A stretch of DNA of 28,312 bases from Thermoleophilia bacterium (GTDB taxonomy: Bacteria; Actinomycetota; Thermoleophilia; Gaiellales; JAICJC01), in NCBI GenBank assembly GCA_025928435.1, contig JAICJM010000030.1:1-28312 (forward strand), given 5' to 3'. This document shows positions 7,517 through 15,474 of this stretch, piece after piece; the stretch's first letter is position 1, and each line of letters starts with the position of its first letter. Position numbers and translations under genes: made by a program. The notes beneath the pieces were generated by a model, which worked only from the letters and a program-made list of their open reading frames with translations, had not been told where the DNA came from and did not search any database.

Positions 7517-8808
7517 CTACGGGGCGATGTTGTGGTTCCCGCGGAAGACGTTCTGCGGGTCGTACTGGGCTTGACCGCCACGAGCCGGTCGAAGTTCGGG
7601 CCGTAGGCGGCCCGCACGGCGTCGTCCTCGTCGTCGTTGAGGTAGTTCAGCCATTTGCGCGCGACGAGGTGCTCGGAGACGGCCGCGTAGGTGTCCTTCG
7701 TCCAGGCGATGTTCCGGCCGGTCTCGCCCGGGTCCATCCACTCGCTCGGGAACACGAGGTTCCAGCCCGCCTCGCGGTGAGGCACGGCCGTTGCCGTCGG
7801 CTCGACGCGGGTGACCTCGCCGTGGAAGTGCTCGAAAGGATCACCGACATCGGCGAGGGCACCGACGCGAACCGCTCGACGACCGTGTCGATCAGGCCGT
7901 CGGTCATCCCGGTCGTGAAGCTCGACATCCAGTAGTTGAGCGCCCCCTTGGGATACGCGTCGTCGAGCAGGGTGTTCATGATCGGGTACGGCATCGGCCC
8001 GACCTGCGTCACGATCGGCGACCCGAAGCCGAGGAACGGCGCCAGGTCGGCGTCCGCCCGCTCCGGGTCAGTGTGGCAGACGATCATCCCGGCGATCGGC
8101 ATTCCGGAGCCGTCCGGGGCATGCGCCAGCGCACCGAACACCGTCAGCTCGTCCGGGGCCGCCGCCGACGCCTCGCGGTAGAACCGGAGCATGTCGGCGC
8201 CCGCCTCGATGGGACGGGCGATCAGCCCCCCGACCACCATCGGCTGGGGCCGGAGCCGGTACTCGAACGAGGCCGCGACGCCGAAGTTGCCGCCGCCGCG
8301 AAGCGCCCACATCAGGTCCGGATGAGTTCTGTCCGTGACCTCCAGCACCTCGCCCTCCGCGGTCACGAGCTCGACGCCGATCAGGTTGTCGGCCGCGAGA
8401 CCCTGAGTGGACACGAGCCAGCCCAGTCCCCGGCCGAGCGTGTAGCCGGCGATGCCCGTGCACGAGATGGCGCCGCCCGTGACGGCCAGCCCGTGGACGG
8501 CCGCCTCCCGGTTCAGCTCGCTCCAGGTCACGCCGCCCTGCGCGCGCGCCGTGGCCGCGCCGGCGTCGACGTGAATGCCTCTCATGCGCGAGAGGTCGAT
8601 CATGAGGCCGTTCTCGGGAACGGCCCGTCCGGCGACGTTGTGGCCGCCGCCGCGGACGGCGAGGGCGATGCCGATCTGGCGGGCGAACCGCACCGCCGCG
8701 GCGATGTCCGCCGTGCCGCTGCACTGGGCGATCAGCGGCCGGACGGCGGTCGATCAGCCCGTTGTGGATCCTCCTGGCGGCGTCGTAGCCGTCGTCAGAG
8801 GGGCGCAA
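7517..8808 (-). pseudogene. berberine-bridge-enzyme-type FAD-dependent oxidoreductase gene with three frame breaks
   Basis: The central part (8693 down to about 7840) is a clear FAD-binding oxidase: LAVRGGGHNVAG with the His that carries covalent FAD in the family, then GIAGYTLGRGLGWL and WALRGGGNFGVAASFEYRL. The N-terminus (DGYDAARRIHNGLIDRRP) is in another frame and joins PLIAQCSGTADIAAAVRFA after an apparent extra base near 8737. The frame is lost again near 7838 (FASVPSPMSVI should continue FEHFHGEVTRVEP) and once more near 7571 (DRLVAVK should continue AQYDPQNVFRGNHNIAP, the typical C-terminus). All family landmarks are present once the breaks are ignored. The start (TTG 8808) coincides with the end of the dispersed repeat, so the true 5' end may be lost or replaced. 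Confidence 0.82.
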
Positions 8809-8954
8809 GGACGCAGGGAGCGCTCATACCTCGTCGTATGGGTGCGACCGAGGACGCCGCGATGCGCCGGTTCGCAGCCGCAGCGCCGTCAGCACCTCAC
8901 CTGACCACCAGCCGTCGTGCGTCCAGGCGCGCGGGGCTTACCGATCAATCATCT
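8802..8954 (+). repeat. dispersed structured repeat, copy 1 (sense orientation toward the P450 operon)
   Basis: Bases 8803-8883 match the reverse complement of 23203-23283 at 75 of 81 positions by eye. Weaker similarity continues through the shared box CGTCCAGGCGC (8920-8930) to about 8954. The 17 nt before and 38 nt after the central hairpin are identical in the two copies. GCGCA (8803-8807) can pair with TGCGC (8863-8867) to enclose the hairpin. Copy 1 lacks the second half present in copy 2 and stops at the 5' end of the broken FAD-oxidase gene. It could be a structured leader RNA, a small RNA gene or a half MITE-like element. Confidence 0.8.
8820..8845 (+). ncRNA. conserved hairpin of the dispersed repeat, copy 1
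   Basis: Arms GCGCTCATAC and GTATGGGTGC pair over 10 bp (two G-U) around the 6-nt loop CTCGTC. In copy 2 the arms are GCCTTCATAG and CTATGGGGGC. Stem positions 3, 4 and 10 differ between copies and pairing holds at each: G-U/C-G, C-G/U-G, C-G/G-C. On the other strand the wobbles become C-A mismatches, so a plus-strand RNA is favoured. Whether it is transcribed is unknown. Confidence 0.55.
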
Positions 8955-9039
8955 AGTCCTCCGTGAAAGGGATCGGTTCCGGATCCGCCGCTCGAGGCGC
9001 GCACGCTCGTGACACGCCGCGCGGCGGTCTTCACAAGAC

Positions 9040-9058
9040 GATCCCGGGCCCGGGGATC
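9040..9058. promoter_or_regulatory. inverted repeat GATCCC-7-GGGATC upstream of the P450 operon
   Basis: A 6-bp perfect inverted repeat around a G+C-rich centre (GGGCCCG) lies about 20 bp before the candidate -10 box of the P450 gene. It may be an operator; no adjacent regulator gene supports it. Confidence 0.3.
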
Positions 9059-9078
9059 TTCCCGCGGTCGCCCCGCGT

Positions 9079-9084
9079 TACAGT
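9079..9084 (+). promoter_or_regulatory. candidate -10 box TACAGT of the P450 operon
   Basis: TACAGT matches TANNNT and is 11 nt before ATG 9096, predicting a leader of only a few bases. No Shine-Dalgarno precedes the ATG, which agrees. If this promoter is the only one, the dispersed repeat upstream would not be part of the P450 mRNA. Confidence 0.4.
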
Positions 9085-9095
9085 GGCCGCAGCGC

Positions 9096-10301
9096 ATGGC
9101 CACGAGCCCACCCCGTGCAACGGACATCGTCGTCGACGCCCGCCTTGCCGACATCGAGGCCGATCCGTACCCCCTCTACGCGTGGATGCGCCGCGAGCAG
9201 CCGATCGCCTGGGTCCCGGAGACCGACCGCCTGTGGATCATGACGTGGGACCTGTGCGCCGAGGCGGGCGCCGCCGACGAGATCTTCGGCCCGACGACCG
9301 ACGTGCACGAGCTGGTGTACGGCCTGCCGAACGTGATGGCGATGTCGGGTGAGGAGCACCGCCAGGCCCGCGCCGCACTCGACGGCCGCTTCCGGCCGCG
9401 CGCTGTCAACGACTACGTCGAGACGATCGTGCGCCCGACCGTCGTCCGGTACGTCGAGGCGGTTCGCAACCAGGGCCGGGCCGATCTCACGGGAGATGTC
9501 CTCGAGCGGGTCAGCTCGAGGGCCGTGGGCGACGTGCTCGGCCTCGACGACGTTCCCGACGAGACGCTCCTGCGCTGGTTCCACGGCCTCGGCGCCTACC
9601 TCGTCGACCTCAGACGAGGCGACCCGCAGATCGGGGCGCACGCCGCCGTCGTCAAGGCGGAGCTGCGGGAGTACCTCGCCGGGAGGATCGAGGGGCTCCA
9701 GGAGCGCCCGGACGGGAGCACGATCGACCACATGGTGCATCACGGGATGCCCGACAGAGATGCCCGGTCGGCCGACGACATCGCGGGCACGGTCGGCACG
9801 ATGATCGTGGGCGGGTTCCAGGAGCCCGCCCACGGCGCCGCGAACGCCCTGTTCGGCCTCCTCGGCCGGGCGGAGCAGGCCGCAGCCGTCGCCGCCGATC
9901 CGCGGGGCCTGTCGGCGGCGGTCGTCCACGAGGGGCTGCGCTGGATCCCGCCGTTCAATATGACCGAGAAGCTCACGACCGCGGACGTCGCCCTCGGCGG
10001 AACGCTGATCCCCGCCGGCACGGAGATCGCCCTCGTGATCGGCTCGGCGAACCGCGACGAGCGCCGCTTCGACGATCCCGACACCTTCGACCTCGGGCGG
10101 GAACGCGCGAACAACTTCGCGTTCGGGTTCGGCGCCCATTTCTGCGTCGGCCACTACCTTGCGCGCCAGATCGCCCAGGTCGCCGTGGAGGAGCTCTTCC
10201 TGCGCCTCCCCGGCCTCCGGCTCGACCCCGACCGGGAGCCCCACGTGCACGGCTGGATGGTGCGCGCCGCGAAGACGCTGCCCGTGGTGTGGGACGCGTG
10301 A
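9096..10301 (+). CDS. cytochrome P450 with non-canonical I-helix
   Basis: A 401-residue soluble bacterial P450. The haem-binding loop FGFGAHFCVGHYLAR places the proximal Cys near residue 350; the K-helix E-x-x-R is E279-G-L-R282. The I-helix reads MIVGGFQEPAHGAANAL, so G-G-F-Q-E-P (239-244) stands where most P450s have A-G-x-(D/E)-T-T; the proton-relay acid and Thr are replaced. ATG 9096 is chosen over upstream in-frame starts because it matches the family N-terminus (ADIEADPYPLYAWMR) and the -10 box. It overlaps the Rieske gene by 4 bp and forms an operon with that gene and a dioxygenase-like cupin, so it probably hydroxylates or dealkylates a small catabolic substrate using the Rieske protein as electron donor. 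Confidence 0.95.
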   Translation: MATSPPRATDIVVDARLADIEADPYPLYAWMRREQPIAWVPETDRLWIMTWDLCAEAGAADEIFGPTTDVHELVYGLPNVMAMSGEEHRQARAALDGRFRPRAVNDYVETIVRPTVVRYVEAVRNQGRADLTGDVLERVSSRAVGDVLGLDDVPDETLLRWFHGLGAYLVDLRRGDPQIGAHAAVVKAELREYLAGRIEGLQERPDGSTIDHMVHHGMPDRDARSADDIAGTVGTMIVGGFQEPAHGAANALFGLLGRAEQAAAVAADPRGLSAAVVHEGLRWIPPFNMTEKLTTADVALGGTLIPAGTEIALVIGSANRDERRFDDPDTFDLGRERANNFAFGFGAHFCVGHYLARQIAQVAVEELFLRLPGLRLDPDREPHVHGWMVRAAKTLPVVWDA

Positions 10302-10648
10302 CGTCCGCGCGCATCGGCGTCGACGCCGCGACACCGGAGGGCACGATCCTCCCGGCGGAGTGCGACGGCGTCGAGCTCGCCCTGATCCGGCACGCCCGGG
10401 GGTGGACGGTCACCGATCGGTACTGCCCGCACGCGCGCTGCTCGCTCGTTCGCGACGGCGAGGTCGTCGACGGCGTCGTCCTCGTCTGCAACTGCCACGG
10501 GTCGGAGTTCGACCTCCTCACCGGCGAGGTGCTGCTGGATCCGGCCGACCGGCCCCTGCACCTGCGCCGCGTCCACCAGTCCGACGACGGCGGCTACCTC
10601 ACCGTGGAGCTTTCGATCGATCCGCACAACCGAAGGAGCCAGCCATGA
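10298..10648 (+). CDS. Rieske [2Fe-2S] ferredoxin, likely P450 redox partner
   Basis: A 116-residue single-domain Rieske protein. The cluster ligands are readable: C43-P-H45 in RYCPHARCSL, and C64-N-C-H67 in VLVCNCHGSEFD. GTG 10298 is chosen because it overlaps the P450 stop in a GTGA arrangement; an in-frame GTG lies 9 nt upstream. There is no membrane segment, so it is a soluble electron carrier. Actinobacterial P450s usually sit beside a [3Fe-4S] ferredoxin; a Rieske partner is less usual. No reductase gene is in the operon, so electrons must come from a reductase encoded elsewhere. The stop overlaps the next start (ATGA). Confidence 0.92.
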   Translation: MTSARIGVDAATPEGTILPAECDGVELALIRHARGWTVTDRYCPHARCSLVRDGEVVDGVVLVCNCHGSEFDLLTGEVLLDPADRPLHLRRVHQSDDGGYLTVELSIDPHNRRSQP

Positions 10649-11178
10649 CGGTCGACCGGGCACGCACCCGAGACACATCTCCCACGCCGTACCGAGGCGC
10701 GCAGCCCGCCGACATGCGGGACGACCTCGTCATCGCCGACCTGCTGCCGGAGGACGAGCGGCTCTGGGTCGCGCTGGACGAGGGGGTGTGGTCGCGGCCG
10801 CTGCTCTTCGACGTGACGCACGGGTCATACGCCCACGTGATGCGAGTGACGCGAGCGGGCATCGTCGCCCGCCACCGGCACACCGGCCCGGTGCTCGCGT
10901 TCGTCCAGCGCGGCCGCTGGCACTACCTCGAGCACGACTGGGTGGCGGCCGAGGGCGGCTTCGCGTTCGAGCCGCCGGGAGAGACGCACACGCTGGTGGT
11001 GCCCGAGGGCTGCGACGAGATGATCACGACGTTCCACGTCCACGGGGCGCTGATCTACGTCGACCCGGACGGCACGCCGATCGGCTACGACGATGTCTTC
11101 ACGCGGCTCGAGAAGACGAGACGCCACTTCGCCGACCAGGGCATCCCGGCGGCCACGCTGGACGCGCTGATCCGCTAG
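10645..11178 (+). CDS. cupin of the 2,4'-dihydroxyacetophenone dioxygenase (DAD)-like family
   Basis: A 177-residue single cupin that starts within the Rieske stop (ATGA), with the ribosome site AAGGAG 7 nt upstream. Cupin metal-binding motifs are seen: ARHRHTGPVLAFVQRGRWHY (His pair in strand region 1) and AFEPPGETHTLVVPEG (His of motif 2), followed by FHVHGALIYVDPDG. DAD-type enzymes cleave C-C bonds next to carbonyls with iron and O2. Position behind a P450 and its Rieske partner suggests a short oxidative pathway: hydroxylation by P450, then cleavage by the cupin. The substrate is unknown. The TAG stop is directly followed, in the same frame, by an IS630-type transposase remnant. Confidence 0.87.
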   Translation: MTVDRARTRDTSPTPYRGAQPADMRDDLVIADLLPEDERLWVALDEGVWSRPLLFDVTHGSYAHVMRVTRAGIVARHRHTGPVLAFVQRGRWHYLEHDWVAAEGGFAFEPPGETHTLVVPEGCDEMITTFHVHGALIYVDPDGTPIGYDDVFTRLEKTRRHFADQGIPAATLDALIR

Positions 11179-11412
11179 AACAGCGAGATCGCGCGGACGC
11201 TTGGGGTGAGCCGGCCGACCGTGATCATGTGGCGGCGCCGGTTCGCCCGGGGCGGTGTGCAGGCGTTGACCGAGACGATGCCCGGCCGTGGCCGCAAGCC
11301 GACGATCTCGGCGGCGAAGATCACGCAGATCGTGCAGGCGACGACGCAGACGACATCGCCGGGCGCCACCCACTGGAGTTGCCGCTCGATGGCCAAGGCG
11401 CAGGGTGTCAGC
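11179..11412 (+). mobile_element. IS630-family transposase remnant (N-terminal HTH only)
   Basis: Directly after the cupin stop, and without its own start, the frame reads SEIARTLGVSRPTVIMWRRR then RGGVQALTETMPGRGRKPTI and MAKAQGVSPAT. This is the helix-turn-helix and linker of IS630-family transposases. The DDE catalytic domain is absent and the sequence switches to unrelated coding text near 11415. No terminal inverted repeats can be assigned. It marks an old insertion and deletion at the downstream edge of the P450 operon. Confidence 0.75.
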
Positions 11413-11418
11413 CCGGCG

Positions 11419-11573
11419 ACGCGGCGCGGATCTGCGCGCAGGTCGCCTCGGCGCACGTCGCGATCCCCGACGACGTCGCCGTGCGGCTCCGCTCTCCCGC
11501 CGCGGCGCTCGCCGACGAGCAGCTGCGGCTGGCCACGGCGATCACCGCGCGCGCGCTCGCCTACGTGGGCTGA
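11419..11573 (+). pseudogene. orphan 3' gene fragment behind the transposase remnant
   Basis: From about 11419 to TGA 11573 the sequence reads as ordinary protein in one frame: ARICAQVASAHVAIPDD, then RLRSPAAALADEQLRLATAI and a final ALAYVG. It has no start of its own and adjoins the transposase piece in a different frame, so it looks like the C-terminus of a gene cut by the rearrangement. I do not recognise the family. It ends 4 bp before the convergent propeller gene. Confidence 0.4.
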
Positions 11574-11577
11574 CGCG

Positions 11578-13756
11578 TCAGCGGGCGACGAACGCGTCGA
11601 ACACGACGTTCGCCGATGCGGACGCGCGGTCTTTCCTGCCGAGGGGGATCACCGTGATGTGGTGCGTCCCCGGCCCGAGCCGCGTGAAGGAGACGTTCAC
11701 CCGCCAGTGATGACGGAGCCGGTAGAGGTCGACGGTGCGCCCGACCCCGTCGATCACGACCCTGGCCCGGCCGTACGCCGGTCCGGTGGCGGTGATCCAG
11801 CTGATCCGGCTCCCGGTGAACGCGAACGCCAGCCGTGCGCGGGGTGACTTGCTCACCCGGTAGGAGCCGCCGCTCGCCCCCAGGGCGGCCACCGCCCGCC
11901 ACATCCCGTACCTGATGCCGAGCGCGTTCTCCTCACGGATGCTGCTCTGCTCGTTGAAGGCGTCGACCGCCACCCAGCGCCCGCTCGAGGCGGCGGCCCT
12001 GGTTCCGAGCACCTCGATCGTCACGGAGTGCTTCTTCAGCGGGAGGTTGGTGAACACGAACGTGCGAGGTCCGCCGACCGGGGCGTAGAGATCGAACACC
12101 CCCTTCGGATGCCCGTCGATCAGGAGCCTGGCCCGGCCGTCCTGACGGCCGACGTGCGTCATCCAGACGACCTTCCGCGTGCGGGGCGTCGTGAACGTCG
12201 CCGCCTCGCCCTTGATCCGGCCCGCCCGGTAGGCACCGCCCACCGCCGACCGGTCGAAGATGGTGCTCCACCCGTCGTAGGTCGGCGACGGGTCACGATC
12301 CTGGGAGACGCCGGGCCCGGCGTGAGCGTTGTAGGCCGTCATGGAGTAGCCGCACGCGTTCGGCGAGCACTTCGCCCGCGCCCTGGGCAGGACGTGACTC
12401 GAGCTGCTCGCGGACGTCAGGGTGGTGAACGTTCCCGCGATGTAGACGGTCGAGCCGTTGGGGTTCACCGCGAGCGCGAACGAGCTGTTAATTCTGATAG
12501 TCGGTCACCCACGCCTCGGCACCGCTCCCGGCGGCGTATGCGATCAGCGGGGCGTTCACCGGGGTCGTCGTGCACCAGGGCGGGGCGCAGGGCATCTGCT
12601 CCTGCCCCGTGACGAACACGAGCGAGCTGTCCGCGCTGACGGCAACGTCGATCGGATAGTTCGTGGCGTCGCTGTCGTAGCTCGACTCCCACAGCCGCGT
12701 CCCGGTGGCGGCGTCATAGGCCGCGGTCAGAAGCGGCGTGTCGCGGCAGCGCGGCGAACAGAGCGGGTCGCCCACCACGACGACCTTCGTGCCGTCCGGG
12801 CTGACGGCCAGCTGGGGCATGGTGTCGCCGTCGACGCTCATGCCGGGATTCGTCGTCGCCCAGAGCTGTGCCCCGGTCGACGCGTTCCAGGCGACGACGT
12901 CGAACTCGTGGTGCGATCCGACCATGTAGATCGCCGACCCGTCCGGGCTGAGCGCAAGCGCCATGTGGCCGTCGCCGTCGCAGTCGGGATACGTGGCCGT
13001 CCAGAGCGGCGTTCCGTTCGAGGCGTCGTAGGCAGCGACCTGGTACTGGCACGGCGAGCTGTTGTCGGTCGCCACGTACAAGGTGGAGCTGTCGGGGCTC
13101 ACGGCCAGCGCGTGCCAGGGCACTCGCGTCGCGACATCCGGGATCACGTACAGCTGGGCTCCGGTGGCAGCGTCGTACGCGATGGTGGTGGCGGGGTTCG
13201 AGAACCCGGGCGCCCCGCCGTTCACGAACACCTTCGAGCCGTCGGGGCTGACCGCGATCGAGTACCCGCCGGGTGCCTGCTGCGCGTATCTCGCCACCCA
13301 CAGCCGCCTCCCGGTCGCTGCGTCGTATGCGACGGTGGAGAAGCCGTCGAACCCGCCGGCTCCACAGCCGCACATGCTGTCGCCGGTCACGAACACCTTC
13401 GACCCGTCGGGGCTGACCGCGAGGCGCGTGGCGGTGTCGCGCTGACCCGGGTCGGTGCTGCTCCGGTACGCGGCAGACCATCTCTTCTCGCCGGTGCTCG
13501 CGTCGACGGCCACCGTCGCGAAGTGGCCGGGGTCGGTGGTGTCGTACACGCTCGTCCCGGTCGAGTACACGGCTGACCCGTCCGGGCTCACGGCGACGTC
13601 GTATGAGTAGGACGGGGTTCCGGCGTCGTATGACGCGGTCCAGCGCTGCACGCCGCCGCCGACACCGGCCCAGGCGCCCGCGGCCGGCGTCAGGAGGCAG
13701 ACCACGACGGGCACCGCCACCAGGGCGATCCGCGCTGCAATCCGACGACCATTCAT
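11578..13756 (-). pseudogene. secreted beta-propeller with C-terminal carbohydrate-binding-like modules, split by one frameshift
   Basis: The first part (13756-12488) has a Sec signal peptide (IALVAVPVVVCLLTPAAGAW; cleavage near residue 29) and seven blade repeats built on the form AVSPDGSxVYVTG. It stops at TAA 12488 right after AWVTDYQN. In another frame the next words are SSFALAVNPNGSTVYIAG, plainly an eighth blade, so one extra T near 12489 makes the stop. The remainder holds two related modules, each ending in a VDAF motif (WVAVDAFNEQ and NVVFDAFVAR) and containing W-x-T and YGRARVVIDG-type text. These resemble galactose-binding-like modules of actinobacterial surface proteins. The intact product would be exported and bind glycans or proteins. 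It follows the TIM-barrel gene by 57 bp, perhaps one operon. Confidence 0.8.
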
Positions 13757-13813
13757 CGCTCCTTCTATCGGCGTGCGCGACGTCCGGCTGAACCACGTCC
13801 GGGTCAGTGAGCG

Positions 13814-14974
13814 TTACGTCGTCGGCTCGCGGAGGTGATAGACGTGGACGTCCCACTGCGAGAACCTGTCGGTGAACGCCCCGCGCCGGACGGTGACCGG
13901 CCGGTTGCTGCGGTAGTGCCTGCCCCTGGTGACCCCGGCGGGGAGCCCGCTGATCGTGACCTCGCGCGTCCCGCGGCCGCGACGGGCGGCGATCACCCAG
14001 ATGGTCTCGCCCACCCGGCGACTGCACACCTCGGTGCTCGGGTCGTCGGCGCGGATCCTCGGGCCGATGTCCGGGACGAGCAGCGCAGGGTAGAGCCGCC
14101 CATGCCGGCCGAGCTCGGCCACGAGACCCTTCAGCACATCGGTCCAGAACGTCCAGTTCCATCCCAGCGCCGCGTCCGCGGGGGTCTGGCATGTGGGGTT
14201 GTCTCCGCCGAAGAAGATGAGGCCACGGGCGCCGTTGATGATCGCGTCGTACGCCATGAAGCGTGCCTGCCTGTGGCTCGGCAGCACGAACGCCCCGCTC
14301 CCGGCGGGGTCGTCGCTGCCGCTGAAACAGATCTGCAGGGTGGTGAACACCGCCCGGCCGGGAGTGATGCTCCGGATCGTTCGCGTCCACCTCCCCACCT
14401 GGCTCAGGTCGGGATCGGCGGCACCGAACGCCACGGGGTAGATGTCGACGCCGTGGCCGCTGCACACGGCGCTGTACTGGGCGAGGTCGGTCGCGGATCC
14501 GCGAGGGGCTTCGATGATGACGAACAGGTGGTCGGGATCGACGGCAGCGGTCGCGTCGAAGGCGTGCCGCAACGAGGCCGCGGGAAAGCCTCTCGTGAAC
14601 GGCTCCTCCTGCCCTTTCCAGATCCCGAAGCCCGGGCTGTCCTTGAGCGTCGAGACGACCTGCAGCAGCTGGGCGTCCTCCGGGGTGTCCGGCTGGGCGT
14701 GGGCGAGCTCCCCGAGCGCGATCCAGGTGTGGATGCTCTGGGCGGCAGCGGCGTCGTTCCAGTTCCCGGCCTCCACGAGCGCGTCATCGGTCCACCGACC
14801 GTGGCGCGGCCCGACCCGCAGAAACGTGATCCCCGCGGCCACCACCTCGCCCAGGGCGTCGACGCCCGCAGGCGACTCTGCGCCTCGCGGCGGCGGTGGC
14901 GAGAGGGCGATGGGAAAGCTCGCCACCCCGTCTACGAGCACCGTTCCATGCGAATCGTGGGTGGTCGTGGACAC
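13814..14974 (-). CDS. TIM-barrel glycoside-hydrolase-like protein
   Basis: A 386-residue protein from GTG 14974. The body reads as a (beta/alpha)8 barrel: GITFLRVGPRHGRWTD, HTWIALGELAHAQPD, and FGIWKGQEEPF, whose Glu after a Gly-x-Glu run sits where clan GH-A enzymes keep the acid/base. Then come DHLFVIIEAPRGSATDL, GVDIYPVAFGAADPD, MAYDAIINGARGLIFFGGD and a C-terminal beta-sandwich (REVTISGLPAGV). Specificity is unknown. Relatives that I remember carry a signal peptide, but here none is present and the frame upstream (back to a stop near 15017) gives no good start, so the N-terminus may be shortened. A secreted glycan-binding propeller follows, suggesting shared work on a polysaccharide. Confidence 0.72.
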   Translation of the reverse strand: MSTTTHDSHGTVLVDGVASFPIALSPPPPRGAESPAGVDALGEVVAAGITFLRVGPRHGRWTDDALVEAGNWNDAAAAQSIHTWIALGELAHAQPDTPEDAQLLQVVSTLKDSPGFGIWKGQEEPFTRGFPAASLRHAFDATAAVDPDHLFVIIEAPRGSATDLAQYSAVCSGHGVDIYPVAFGAADPDLSQVGRWTRTIRSITPGRAVFTTLQICFSGSDDPAGSGAFVLPSHRQARFMAYDAIINGARGLIFFGGDNPTCQTPADAALGWNWTFWTDVLKGLVAELGRHGRLYPALLVPDIGPRIRADDPSTEVCSRRVGETIWVIAARRGRGTREVTISGLPAGVTRGRHYRSNRPVTVRRGAFTDRFSQWDVHVYHLREPTT

Positions 14975-15120
14975 GAGAGACCGGTTCCCCGCGAGGACGA
15001 TGTTCGCACAGATCTGTCAACGGACGGGATGCGCCGCGCCGGGCGTGATCATGATGTTCTCGCGCCGGGGACGCCGCTCGCGCGGCCGCGAGAGGCCCCC
15101 TGGCTGGCGGACCTCACCGG

Positions 15121-15474
15121 CTAGGGCGCCTCGATCAGCACCTGCCCGTCGCGCACCTGCACCTCGTACGCACGCACCCGCGTCCCCTCCGGGTCGACCC
15201 ACGACCTGCCGTCGTCGAGCCGGAACTCCCAGCCGTGCCAGGGGCAGCGGATGACCTCGGTCGCCTCGGCGACGTAGCGGCCGGGGCAGGGCGCCGTCAC
15301 GAGCGGCGTGACCGGCCCCAGGCAGAGCGGCGCGCCCTGGTGCGGGCAGCGGTTCCGAAGCGCGTACAGGCGCCCGTCCACGTTGAACACCCCGATCGAG
15401 CGGCCGCCCAGCTGCACGATCCGGCGCGAGCCGGGCGGGAAGTCCTCGATGGGGCCGAGCGCGAGCTGCCGCAT
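15121..15474 (-). CDS. Rieske [2Fe-2S] domain protein of the amidohydrolase operon
   Basis: A 117-residue protein from ATG 15474 whose start overlaps the stop of the upstream amidohydrolase. Cluster ligands: C43-P-H45 in NRCPHQGAPLCLGPV and C77-P-W-H80 in EVIRCPWHGWEFRLDDG. The loop between the two ligand pairs is about 31 residues, longer than in the P450 partner Rieske gene (18). PHQGAPL and CPWHGWEF are typical of oxygenase-associated and stand-alone Rieske ferredoxins. It probably delivers electrons to an oxygenase, but no oxygenase is in this operon, so the partner must be elsewhere. Confidence 0.9.
   Translation of the reverse strand: MRQLALGPIEDFPPGSRRIVQLGGRSIGVFNVDGRLYALRNRCPHQGAPLCLGPVTPLVTAPCPGRYVAEATEVIRCPWHGWEFRLDDGRSWVDPEGTRVRAYEVQVRDGQVLIEAP

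Noticed and set aside
12488..13576. CRISPR-like or tandem DNA repeats in the propeller gene
   Set aside because: The recurring phrase comes from protein blade repeats; spacing and sequence vary as expected for coding repeats.
14975..15120. A gene remnant upstream of the TIM-barrel gene (plus-strand text ending APWLADLTG)
   Set aside because: There is no start or recognisable domain and the piece is short; it is probably intergenic.
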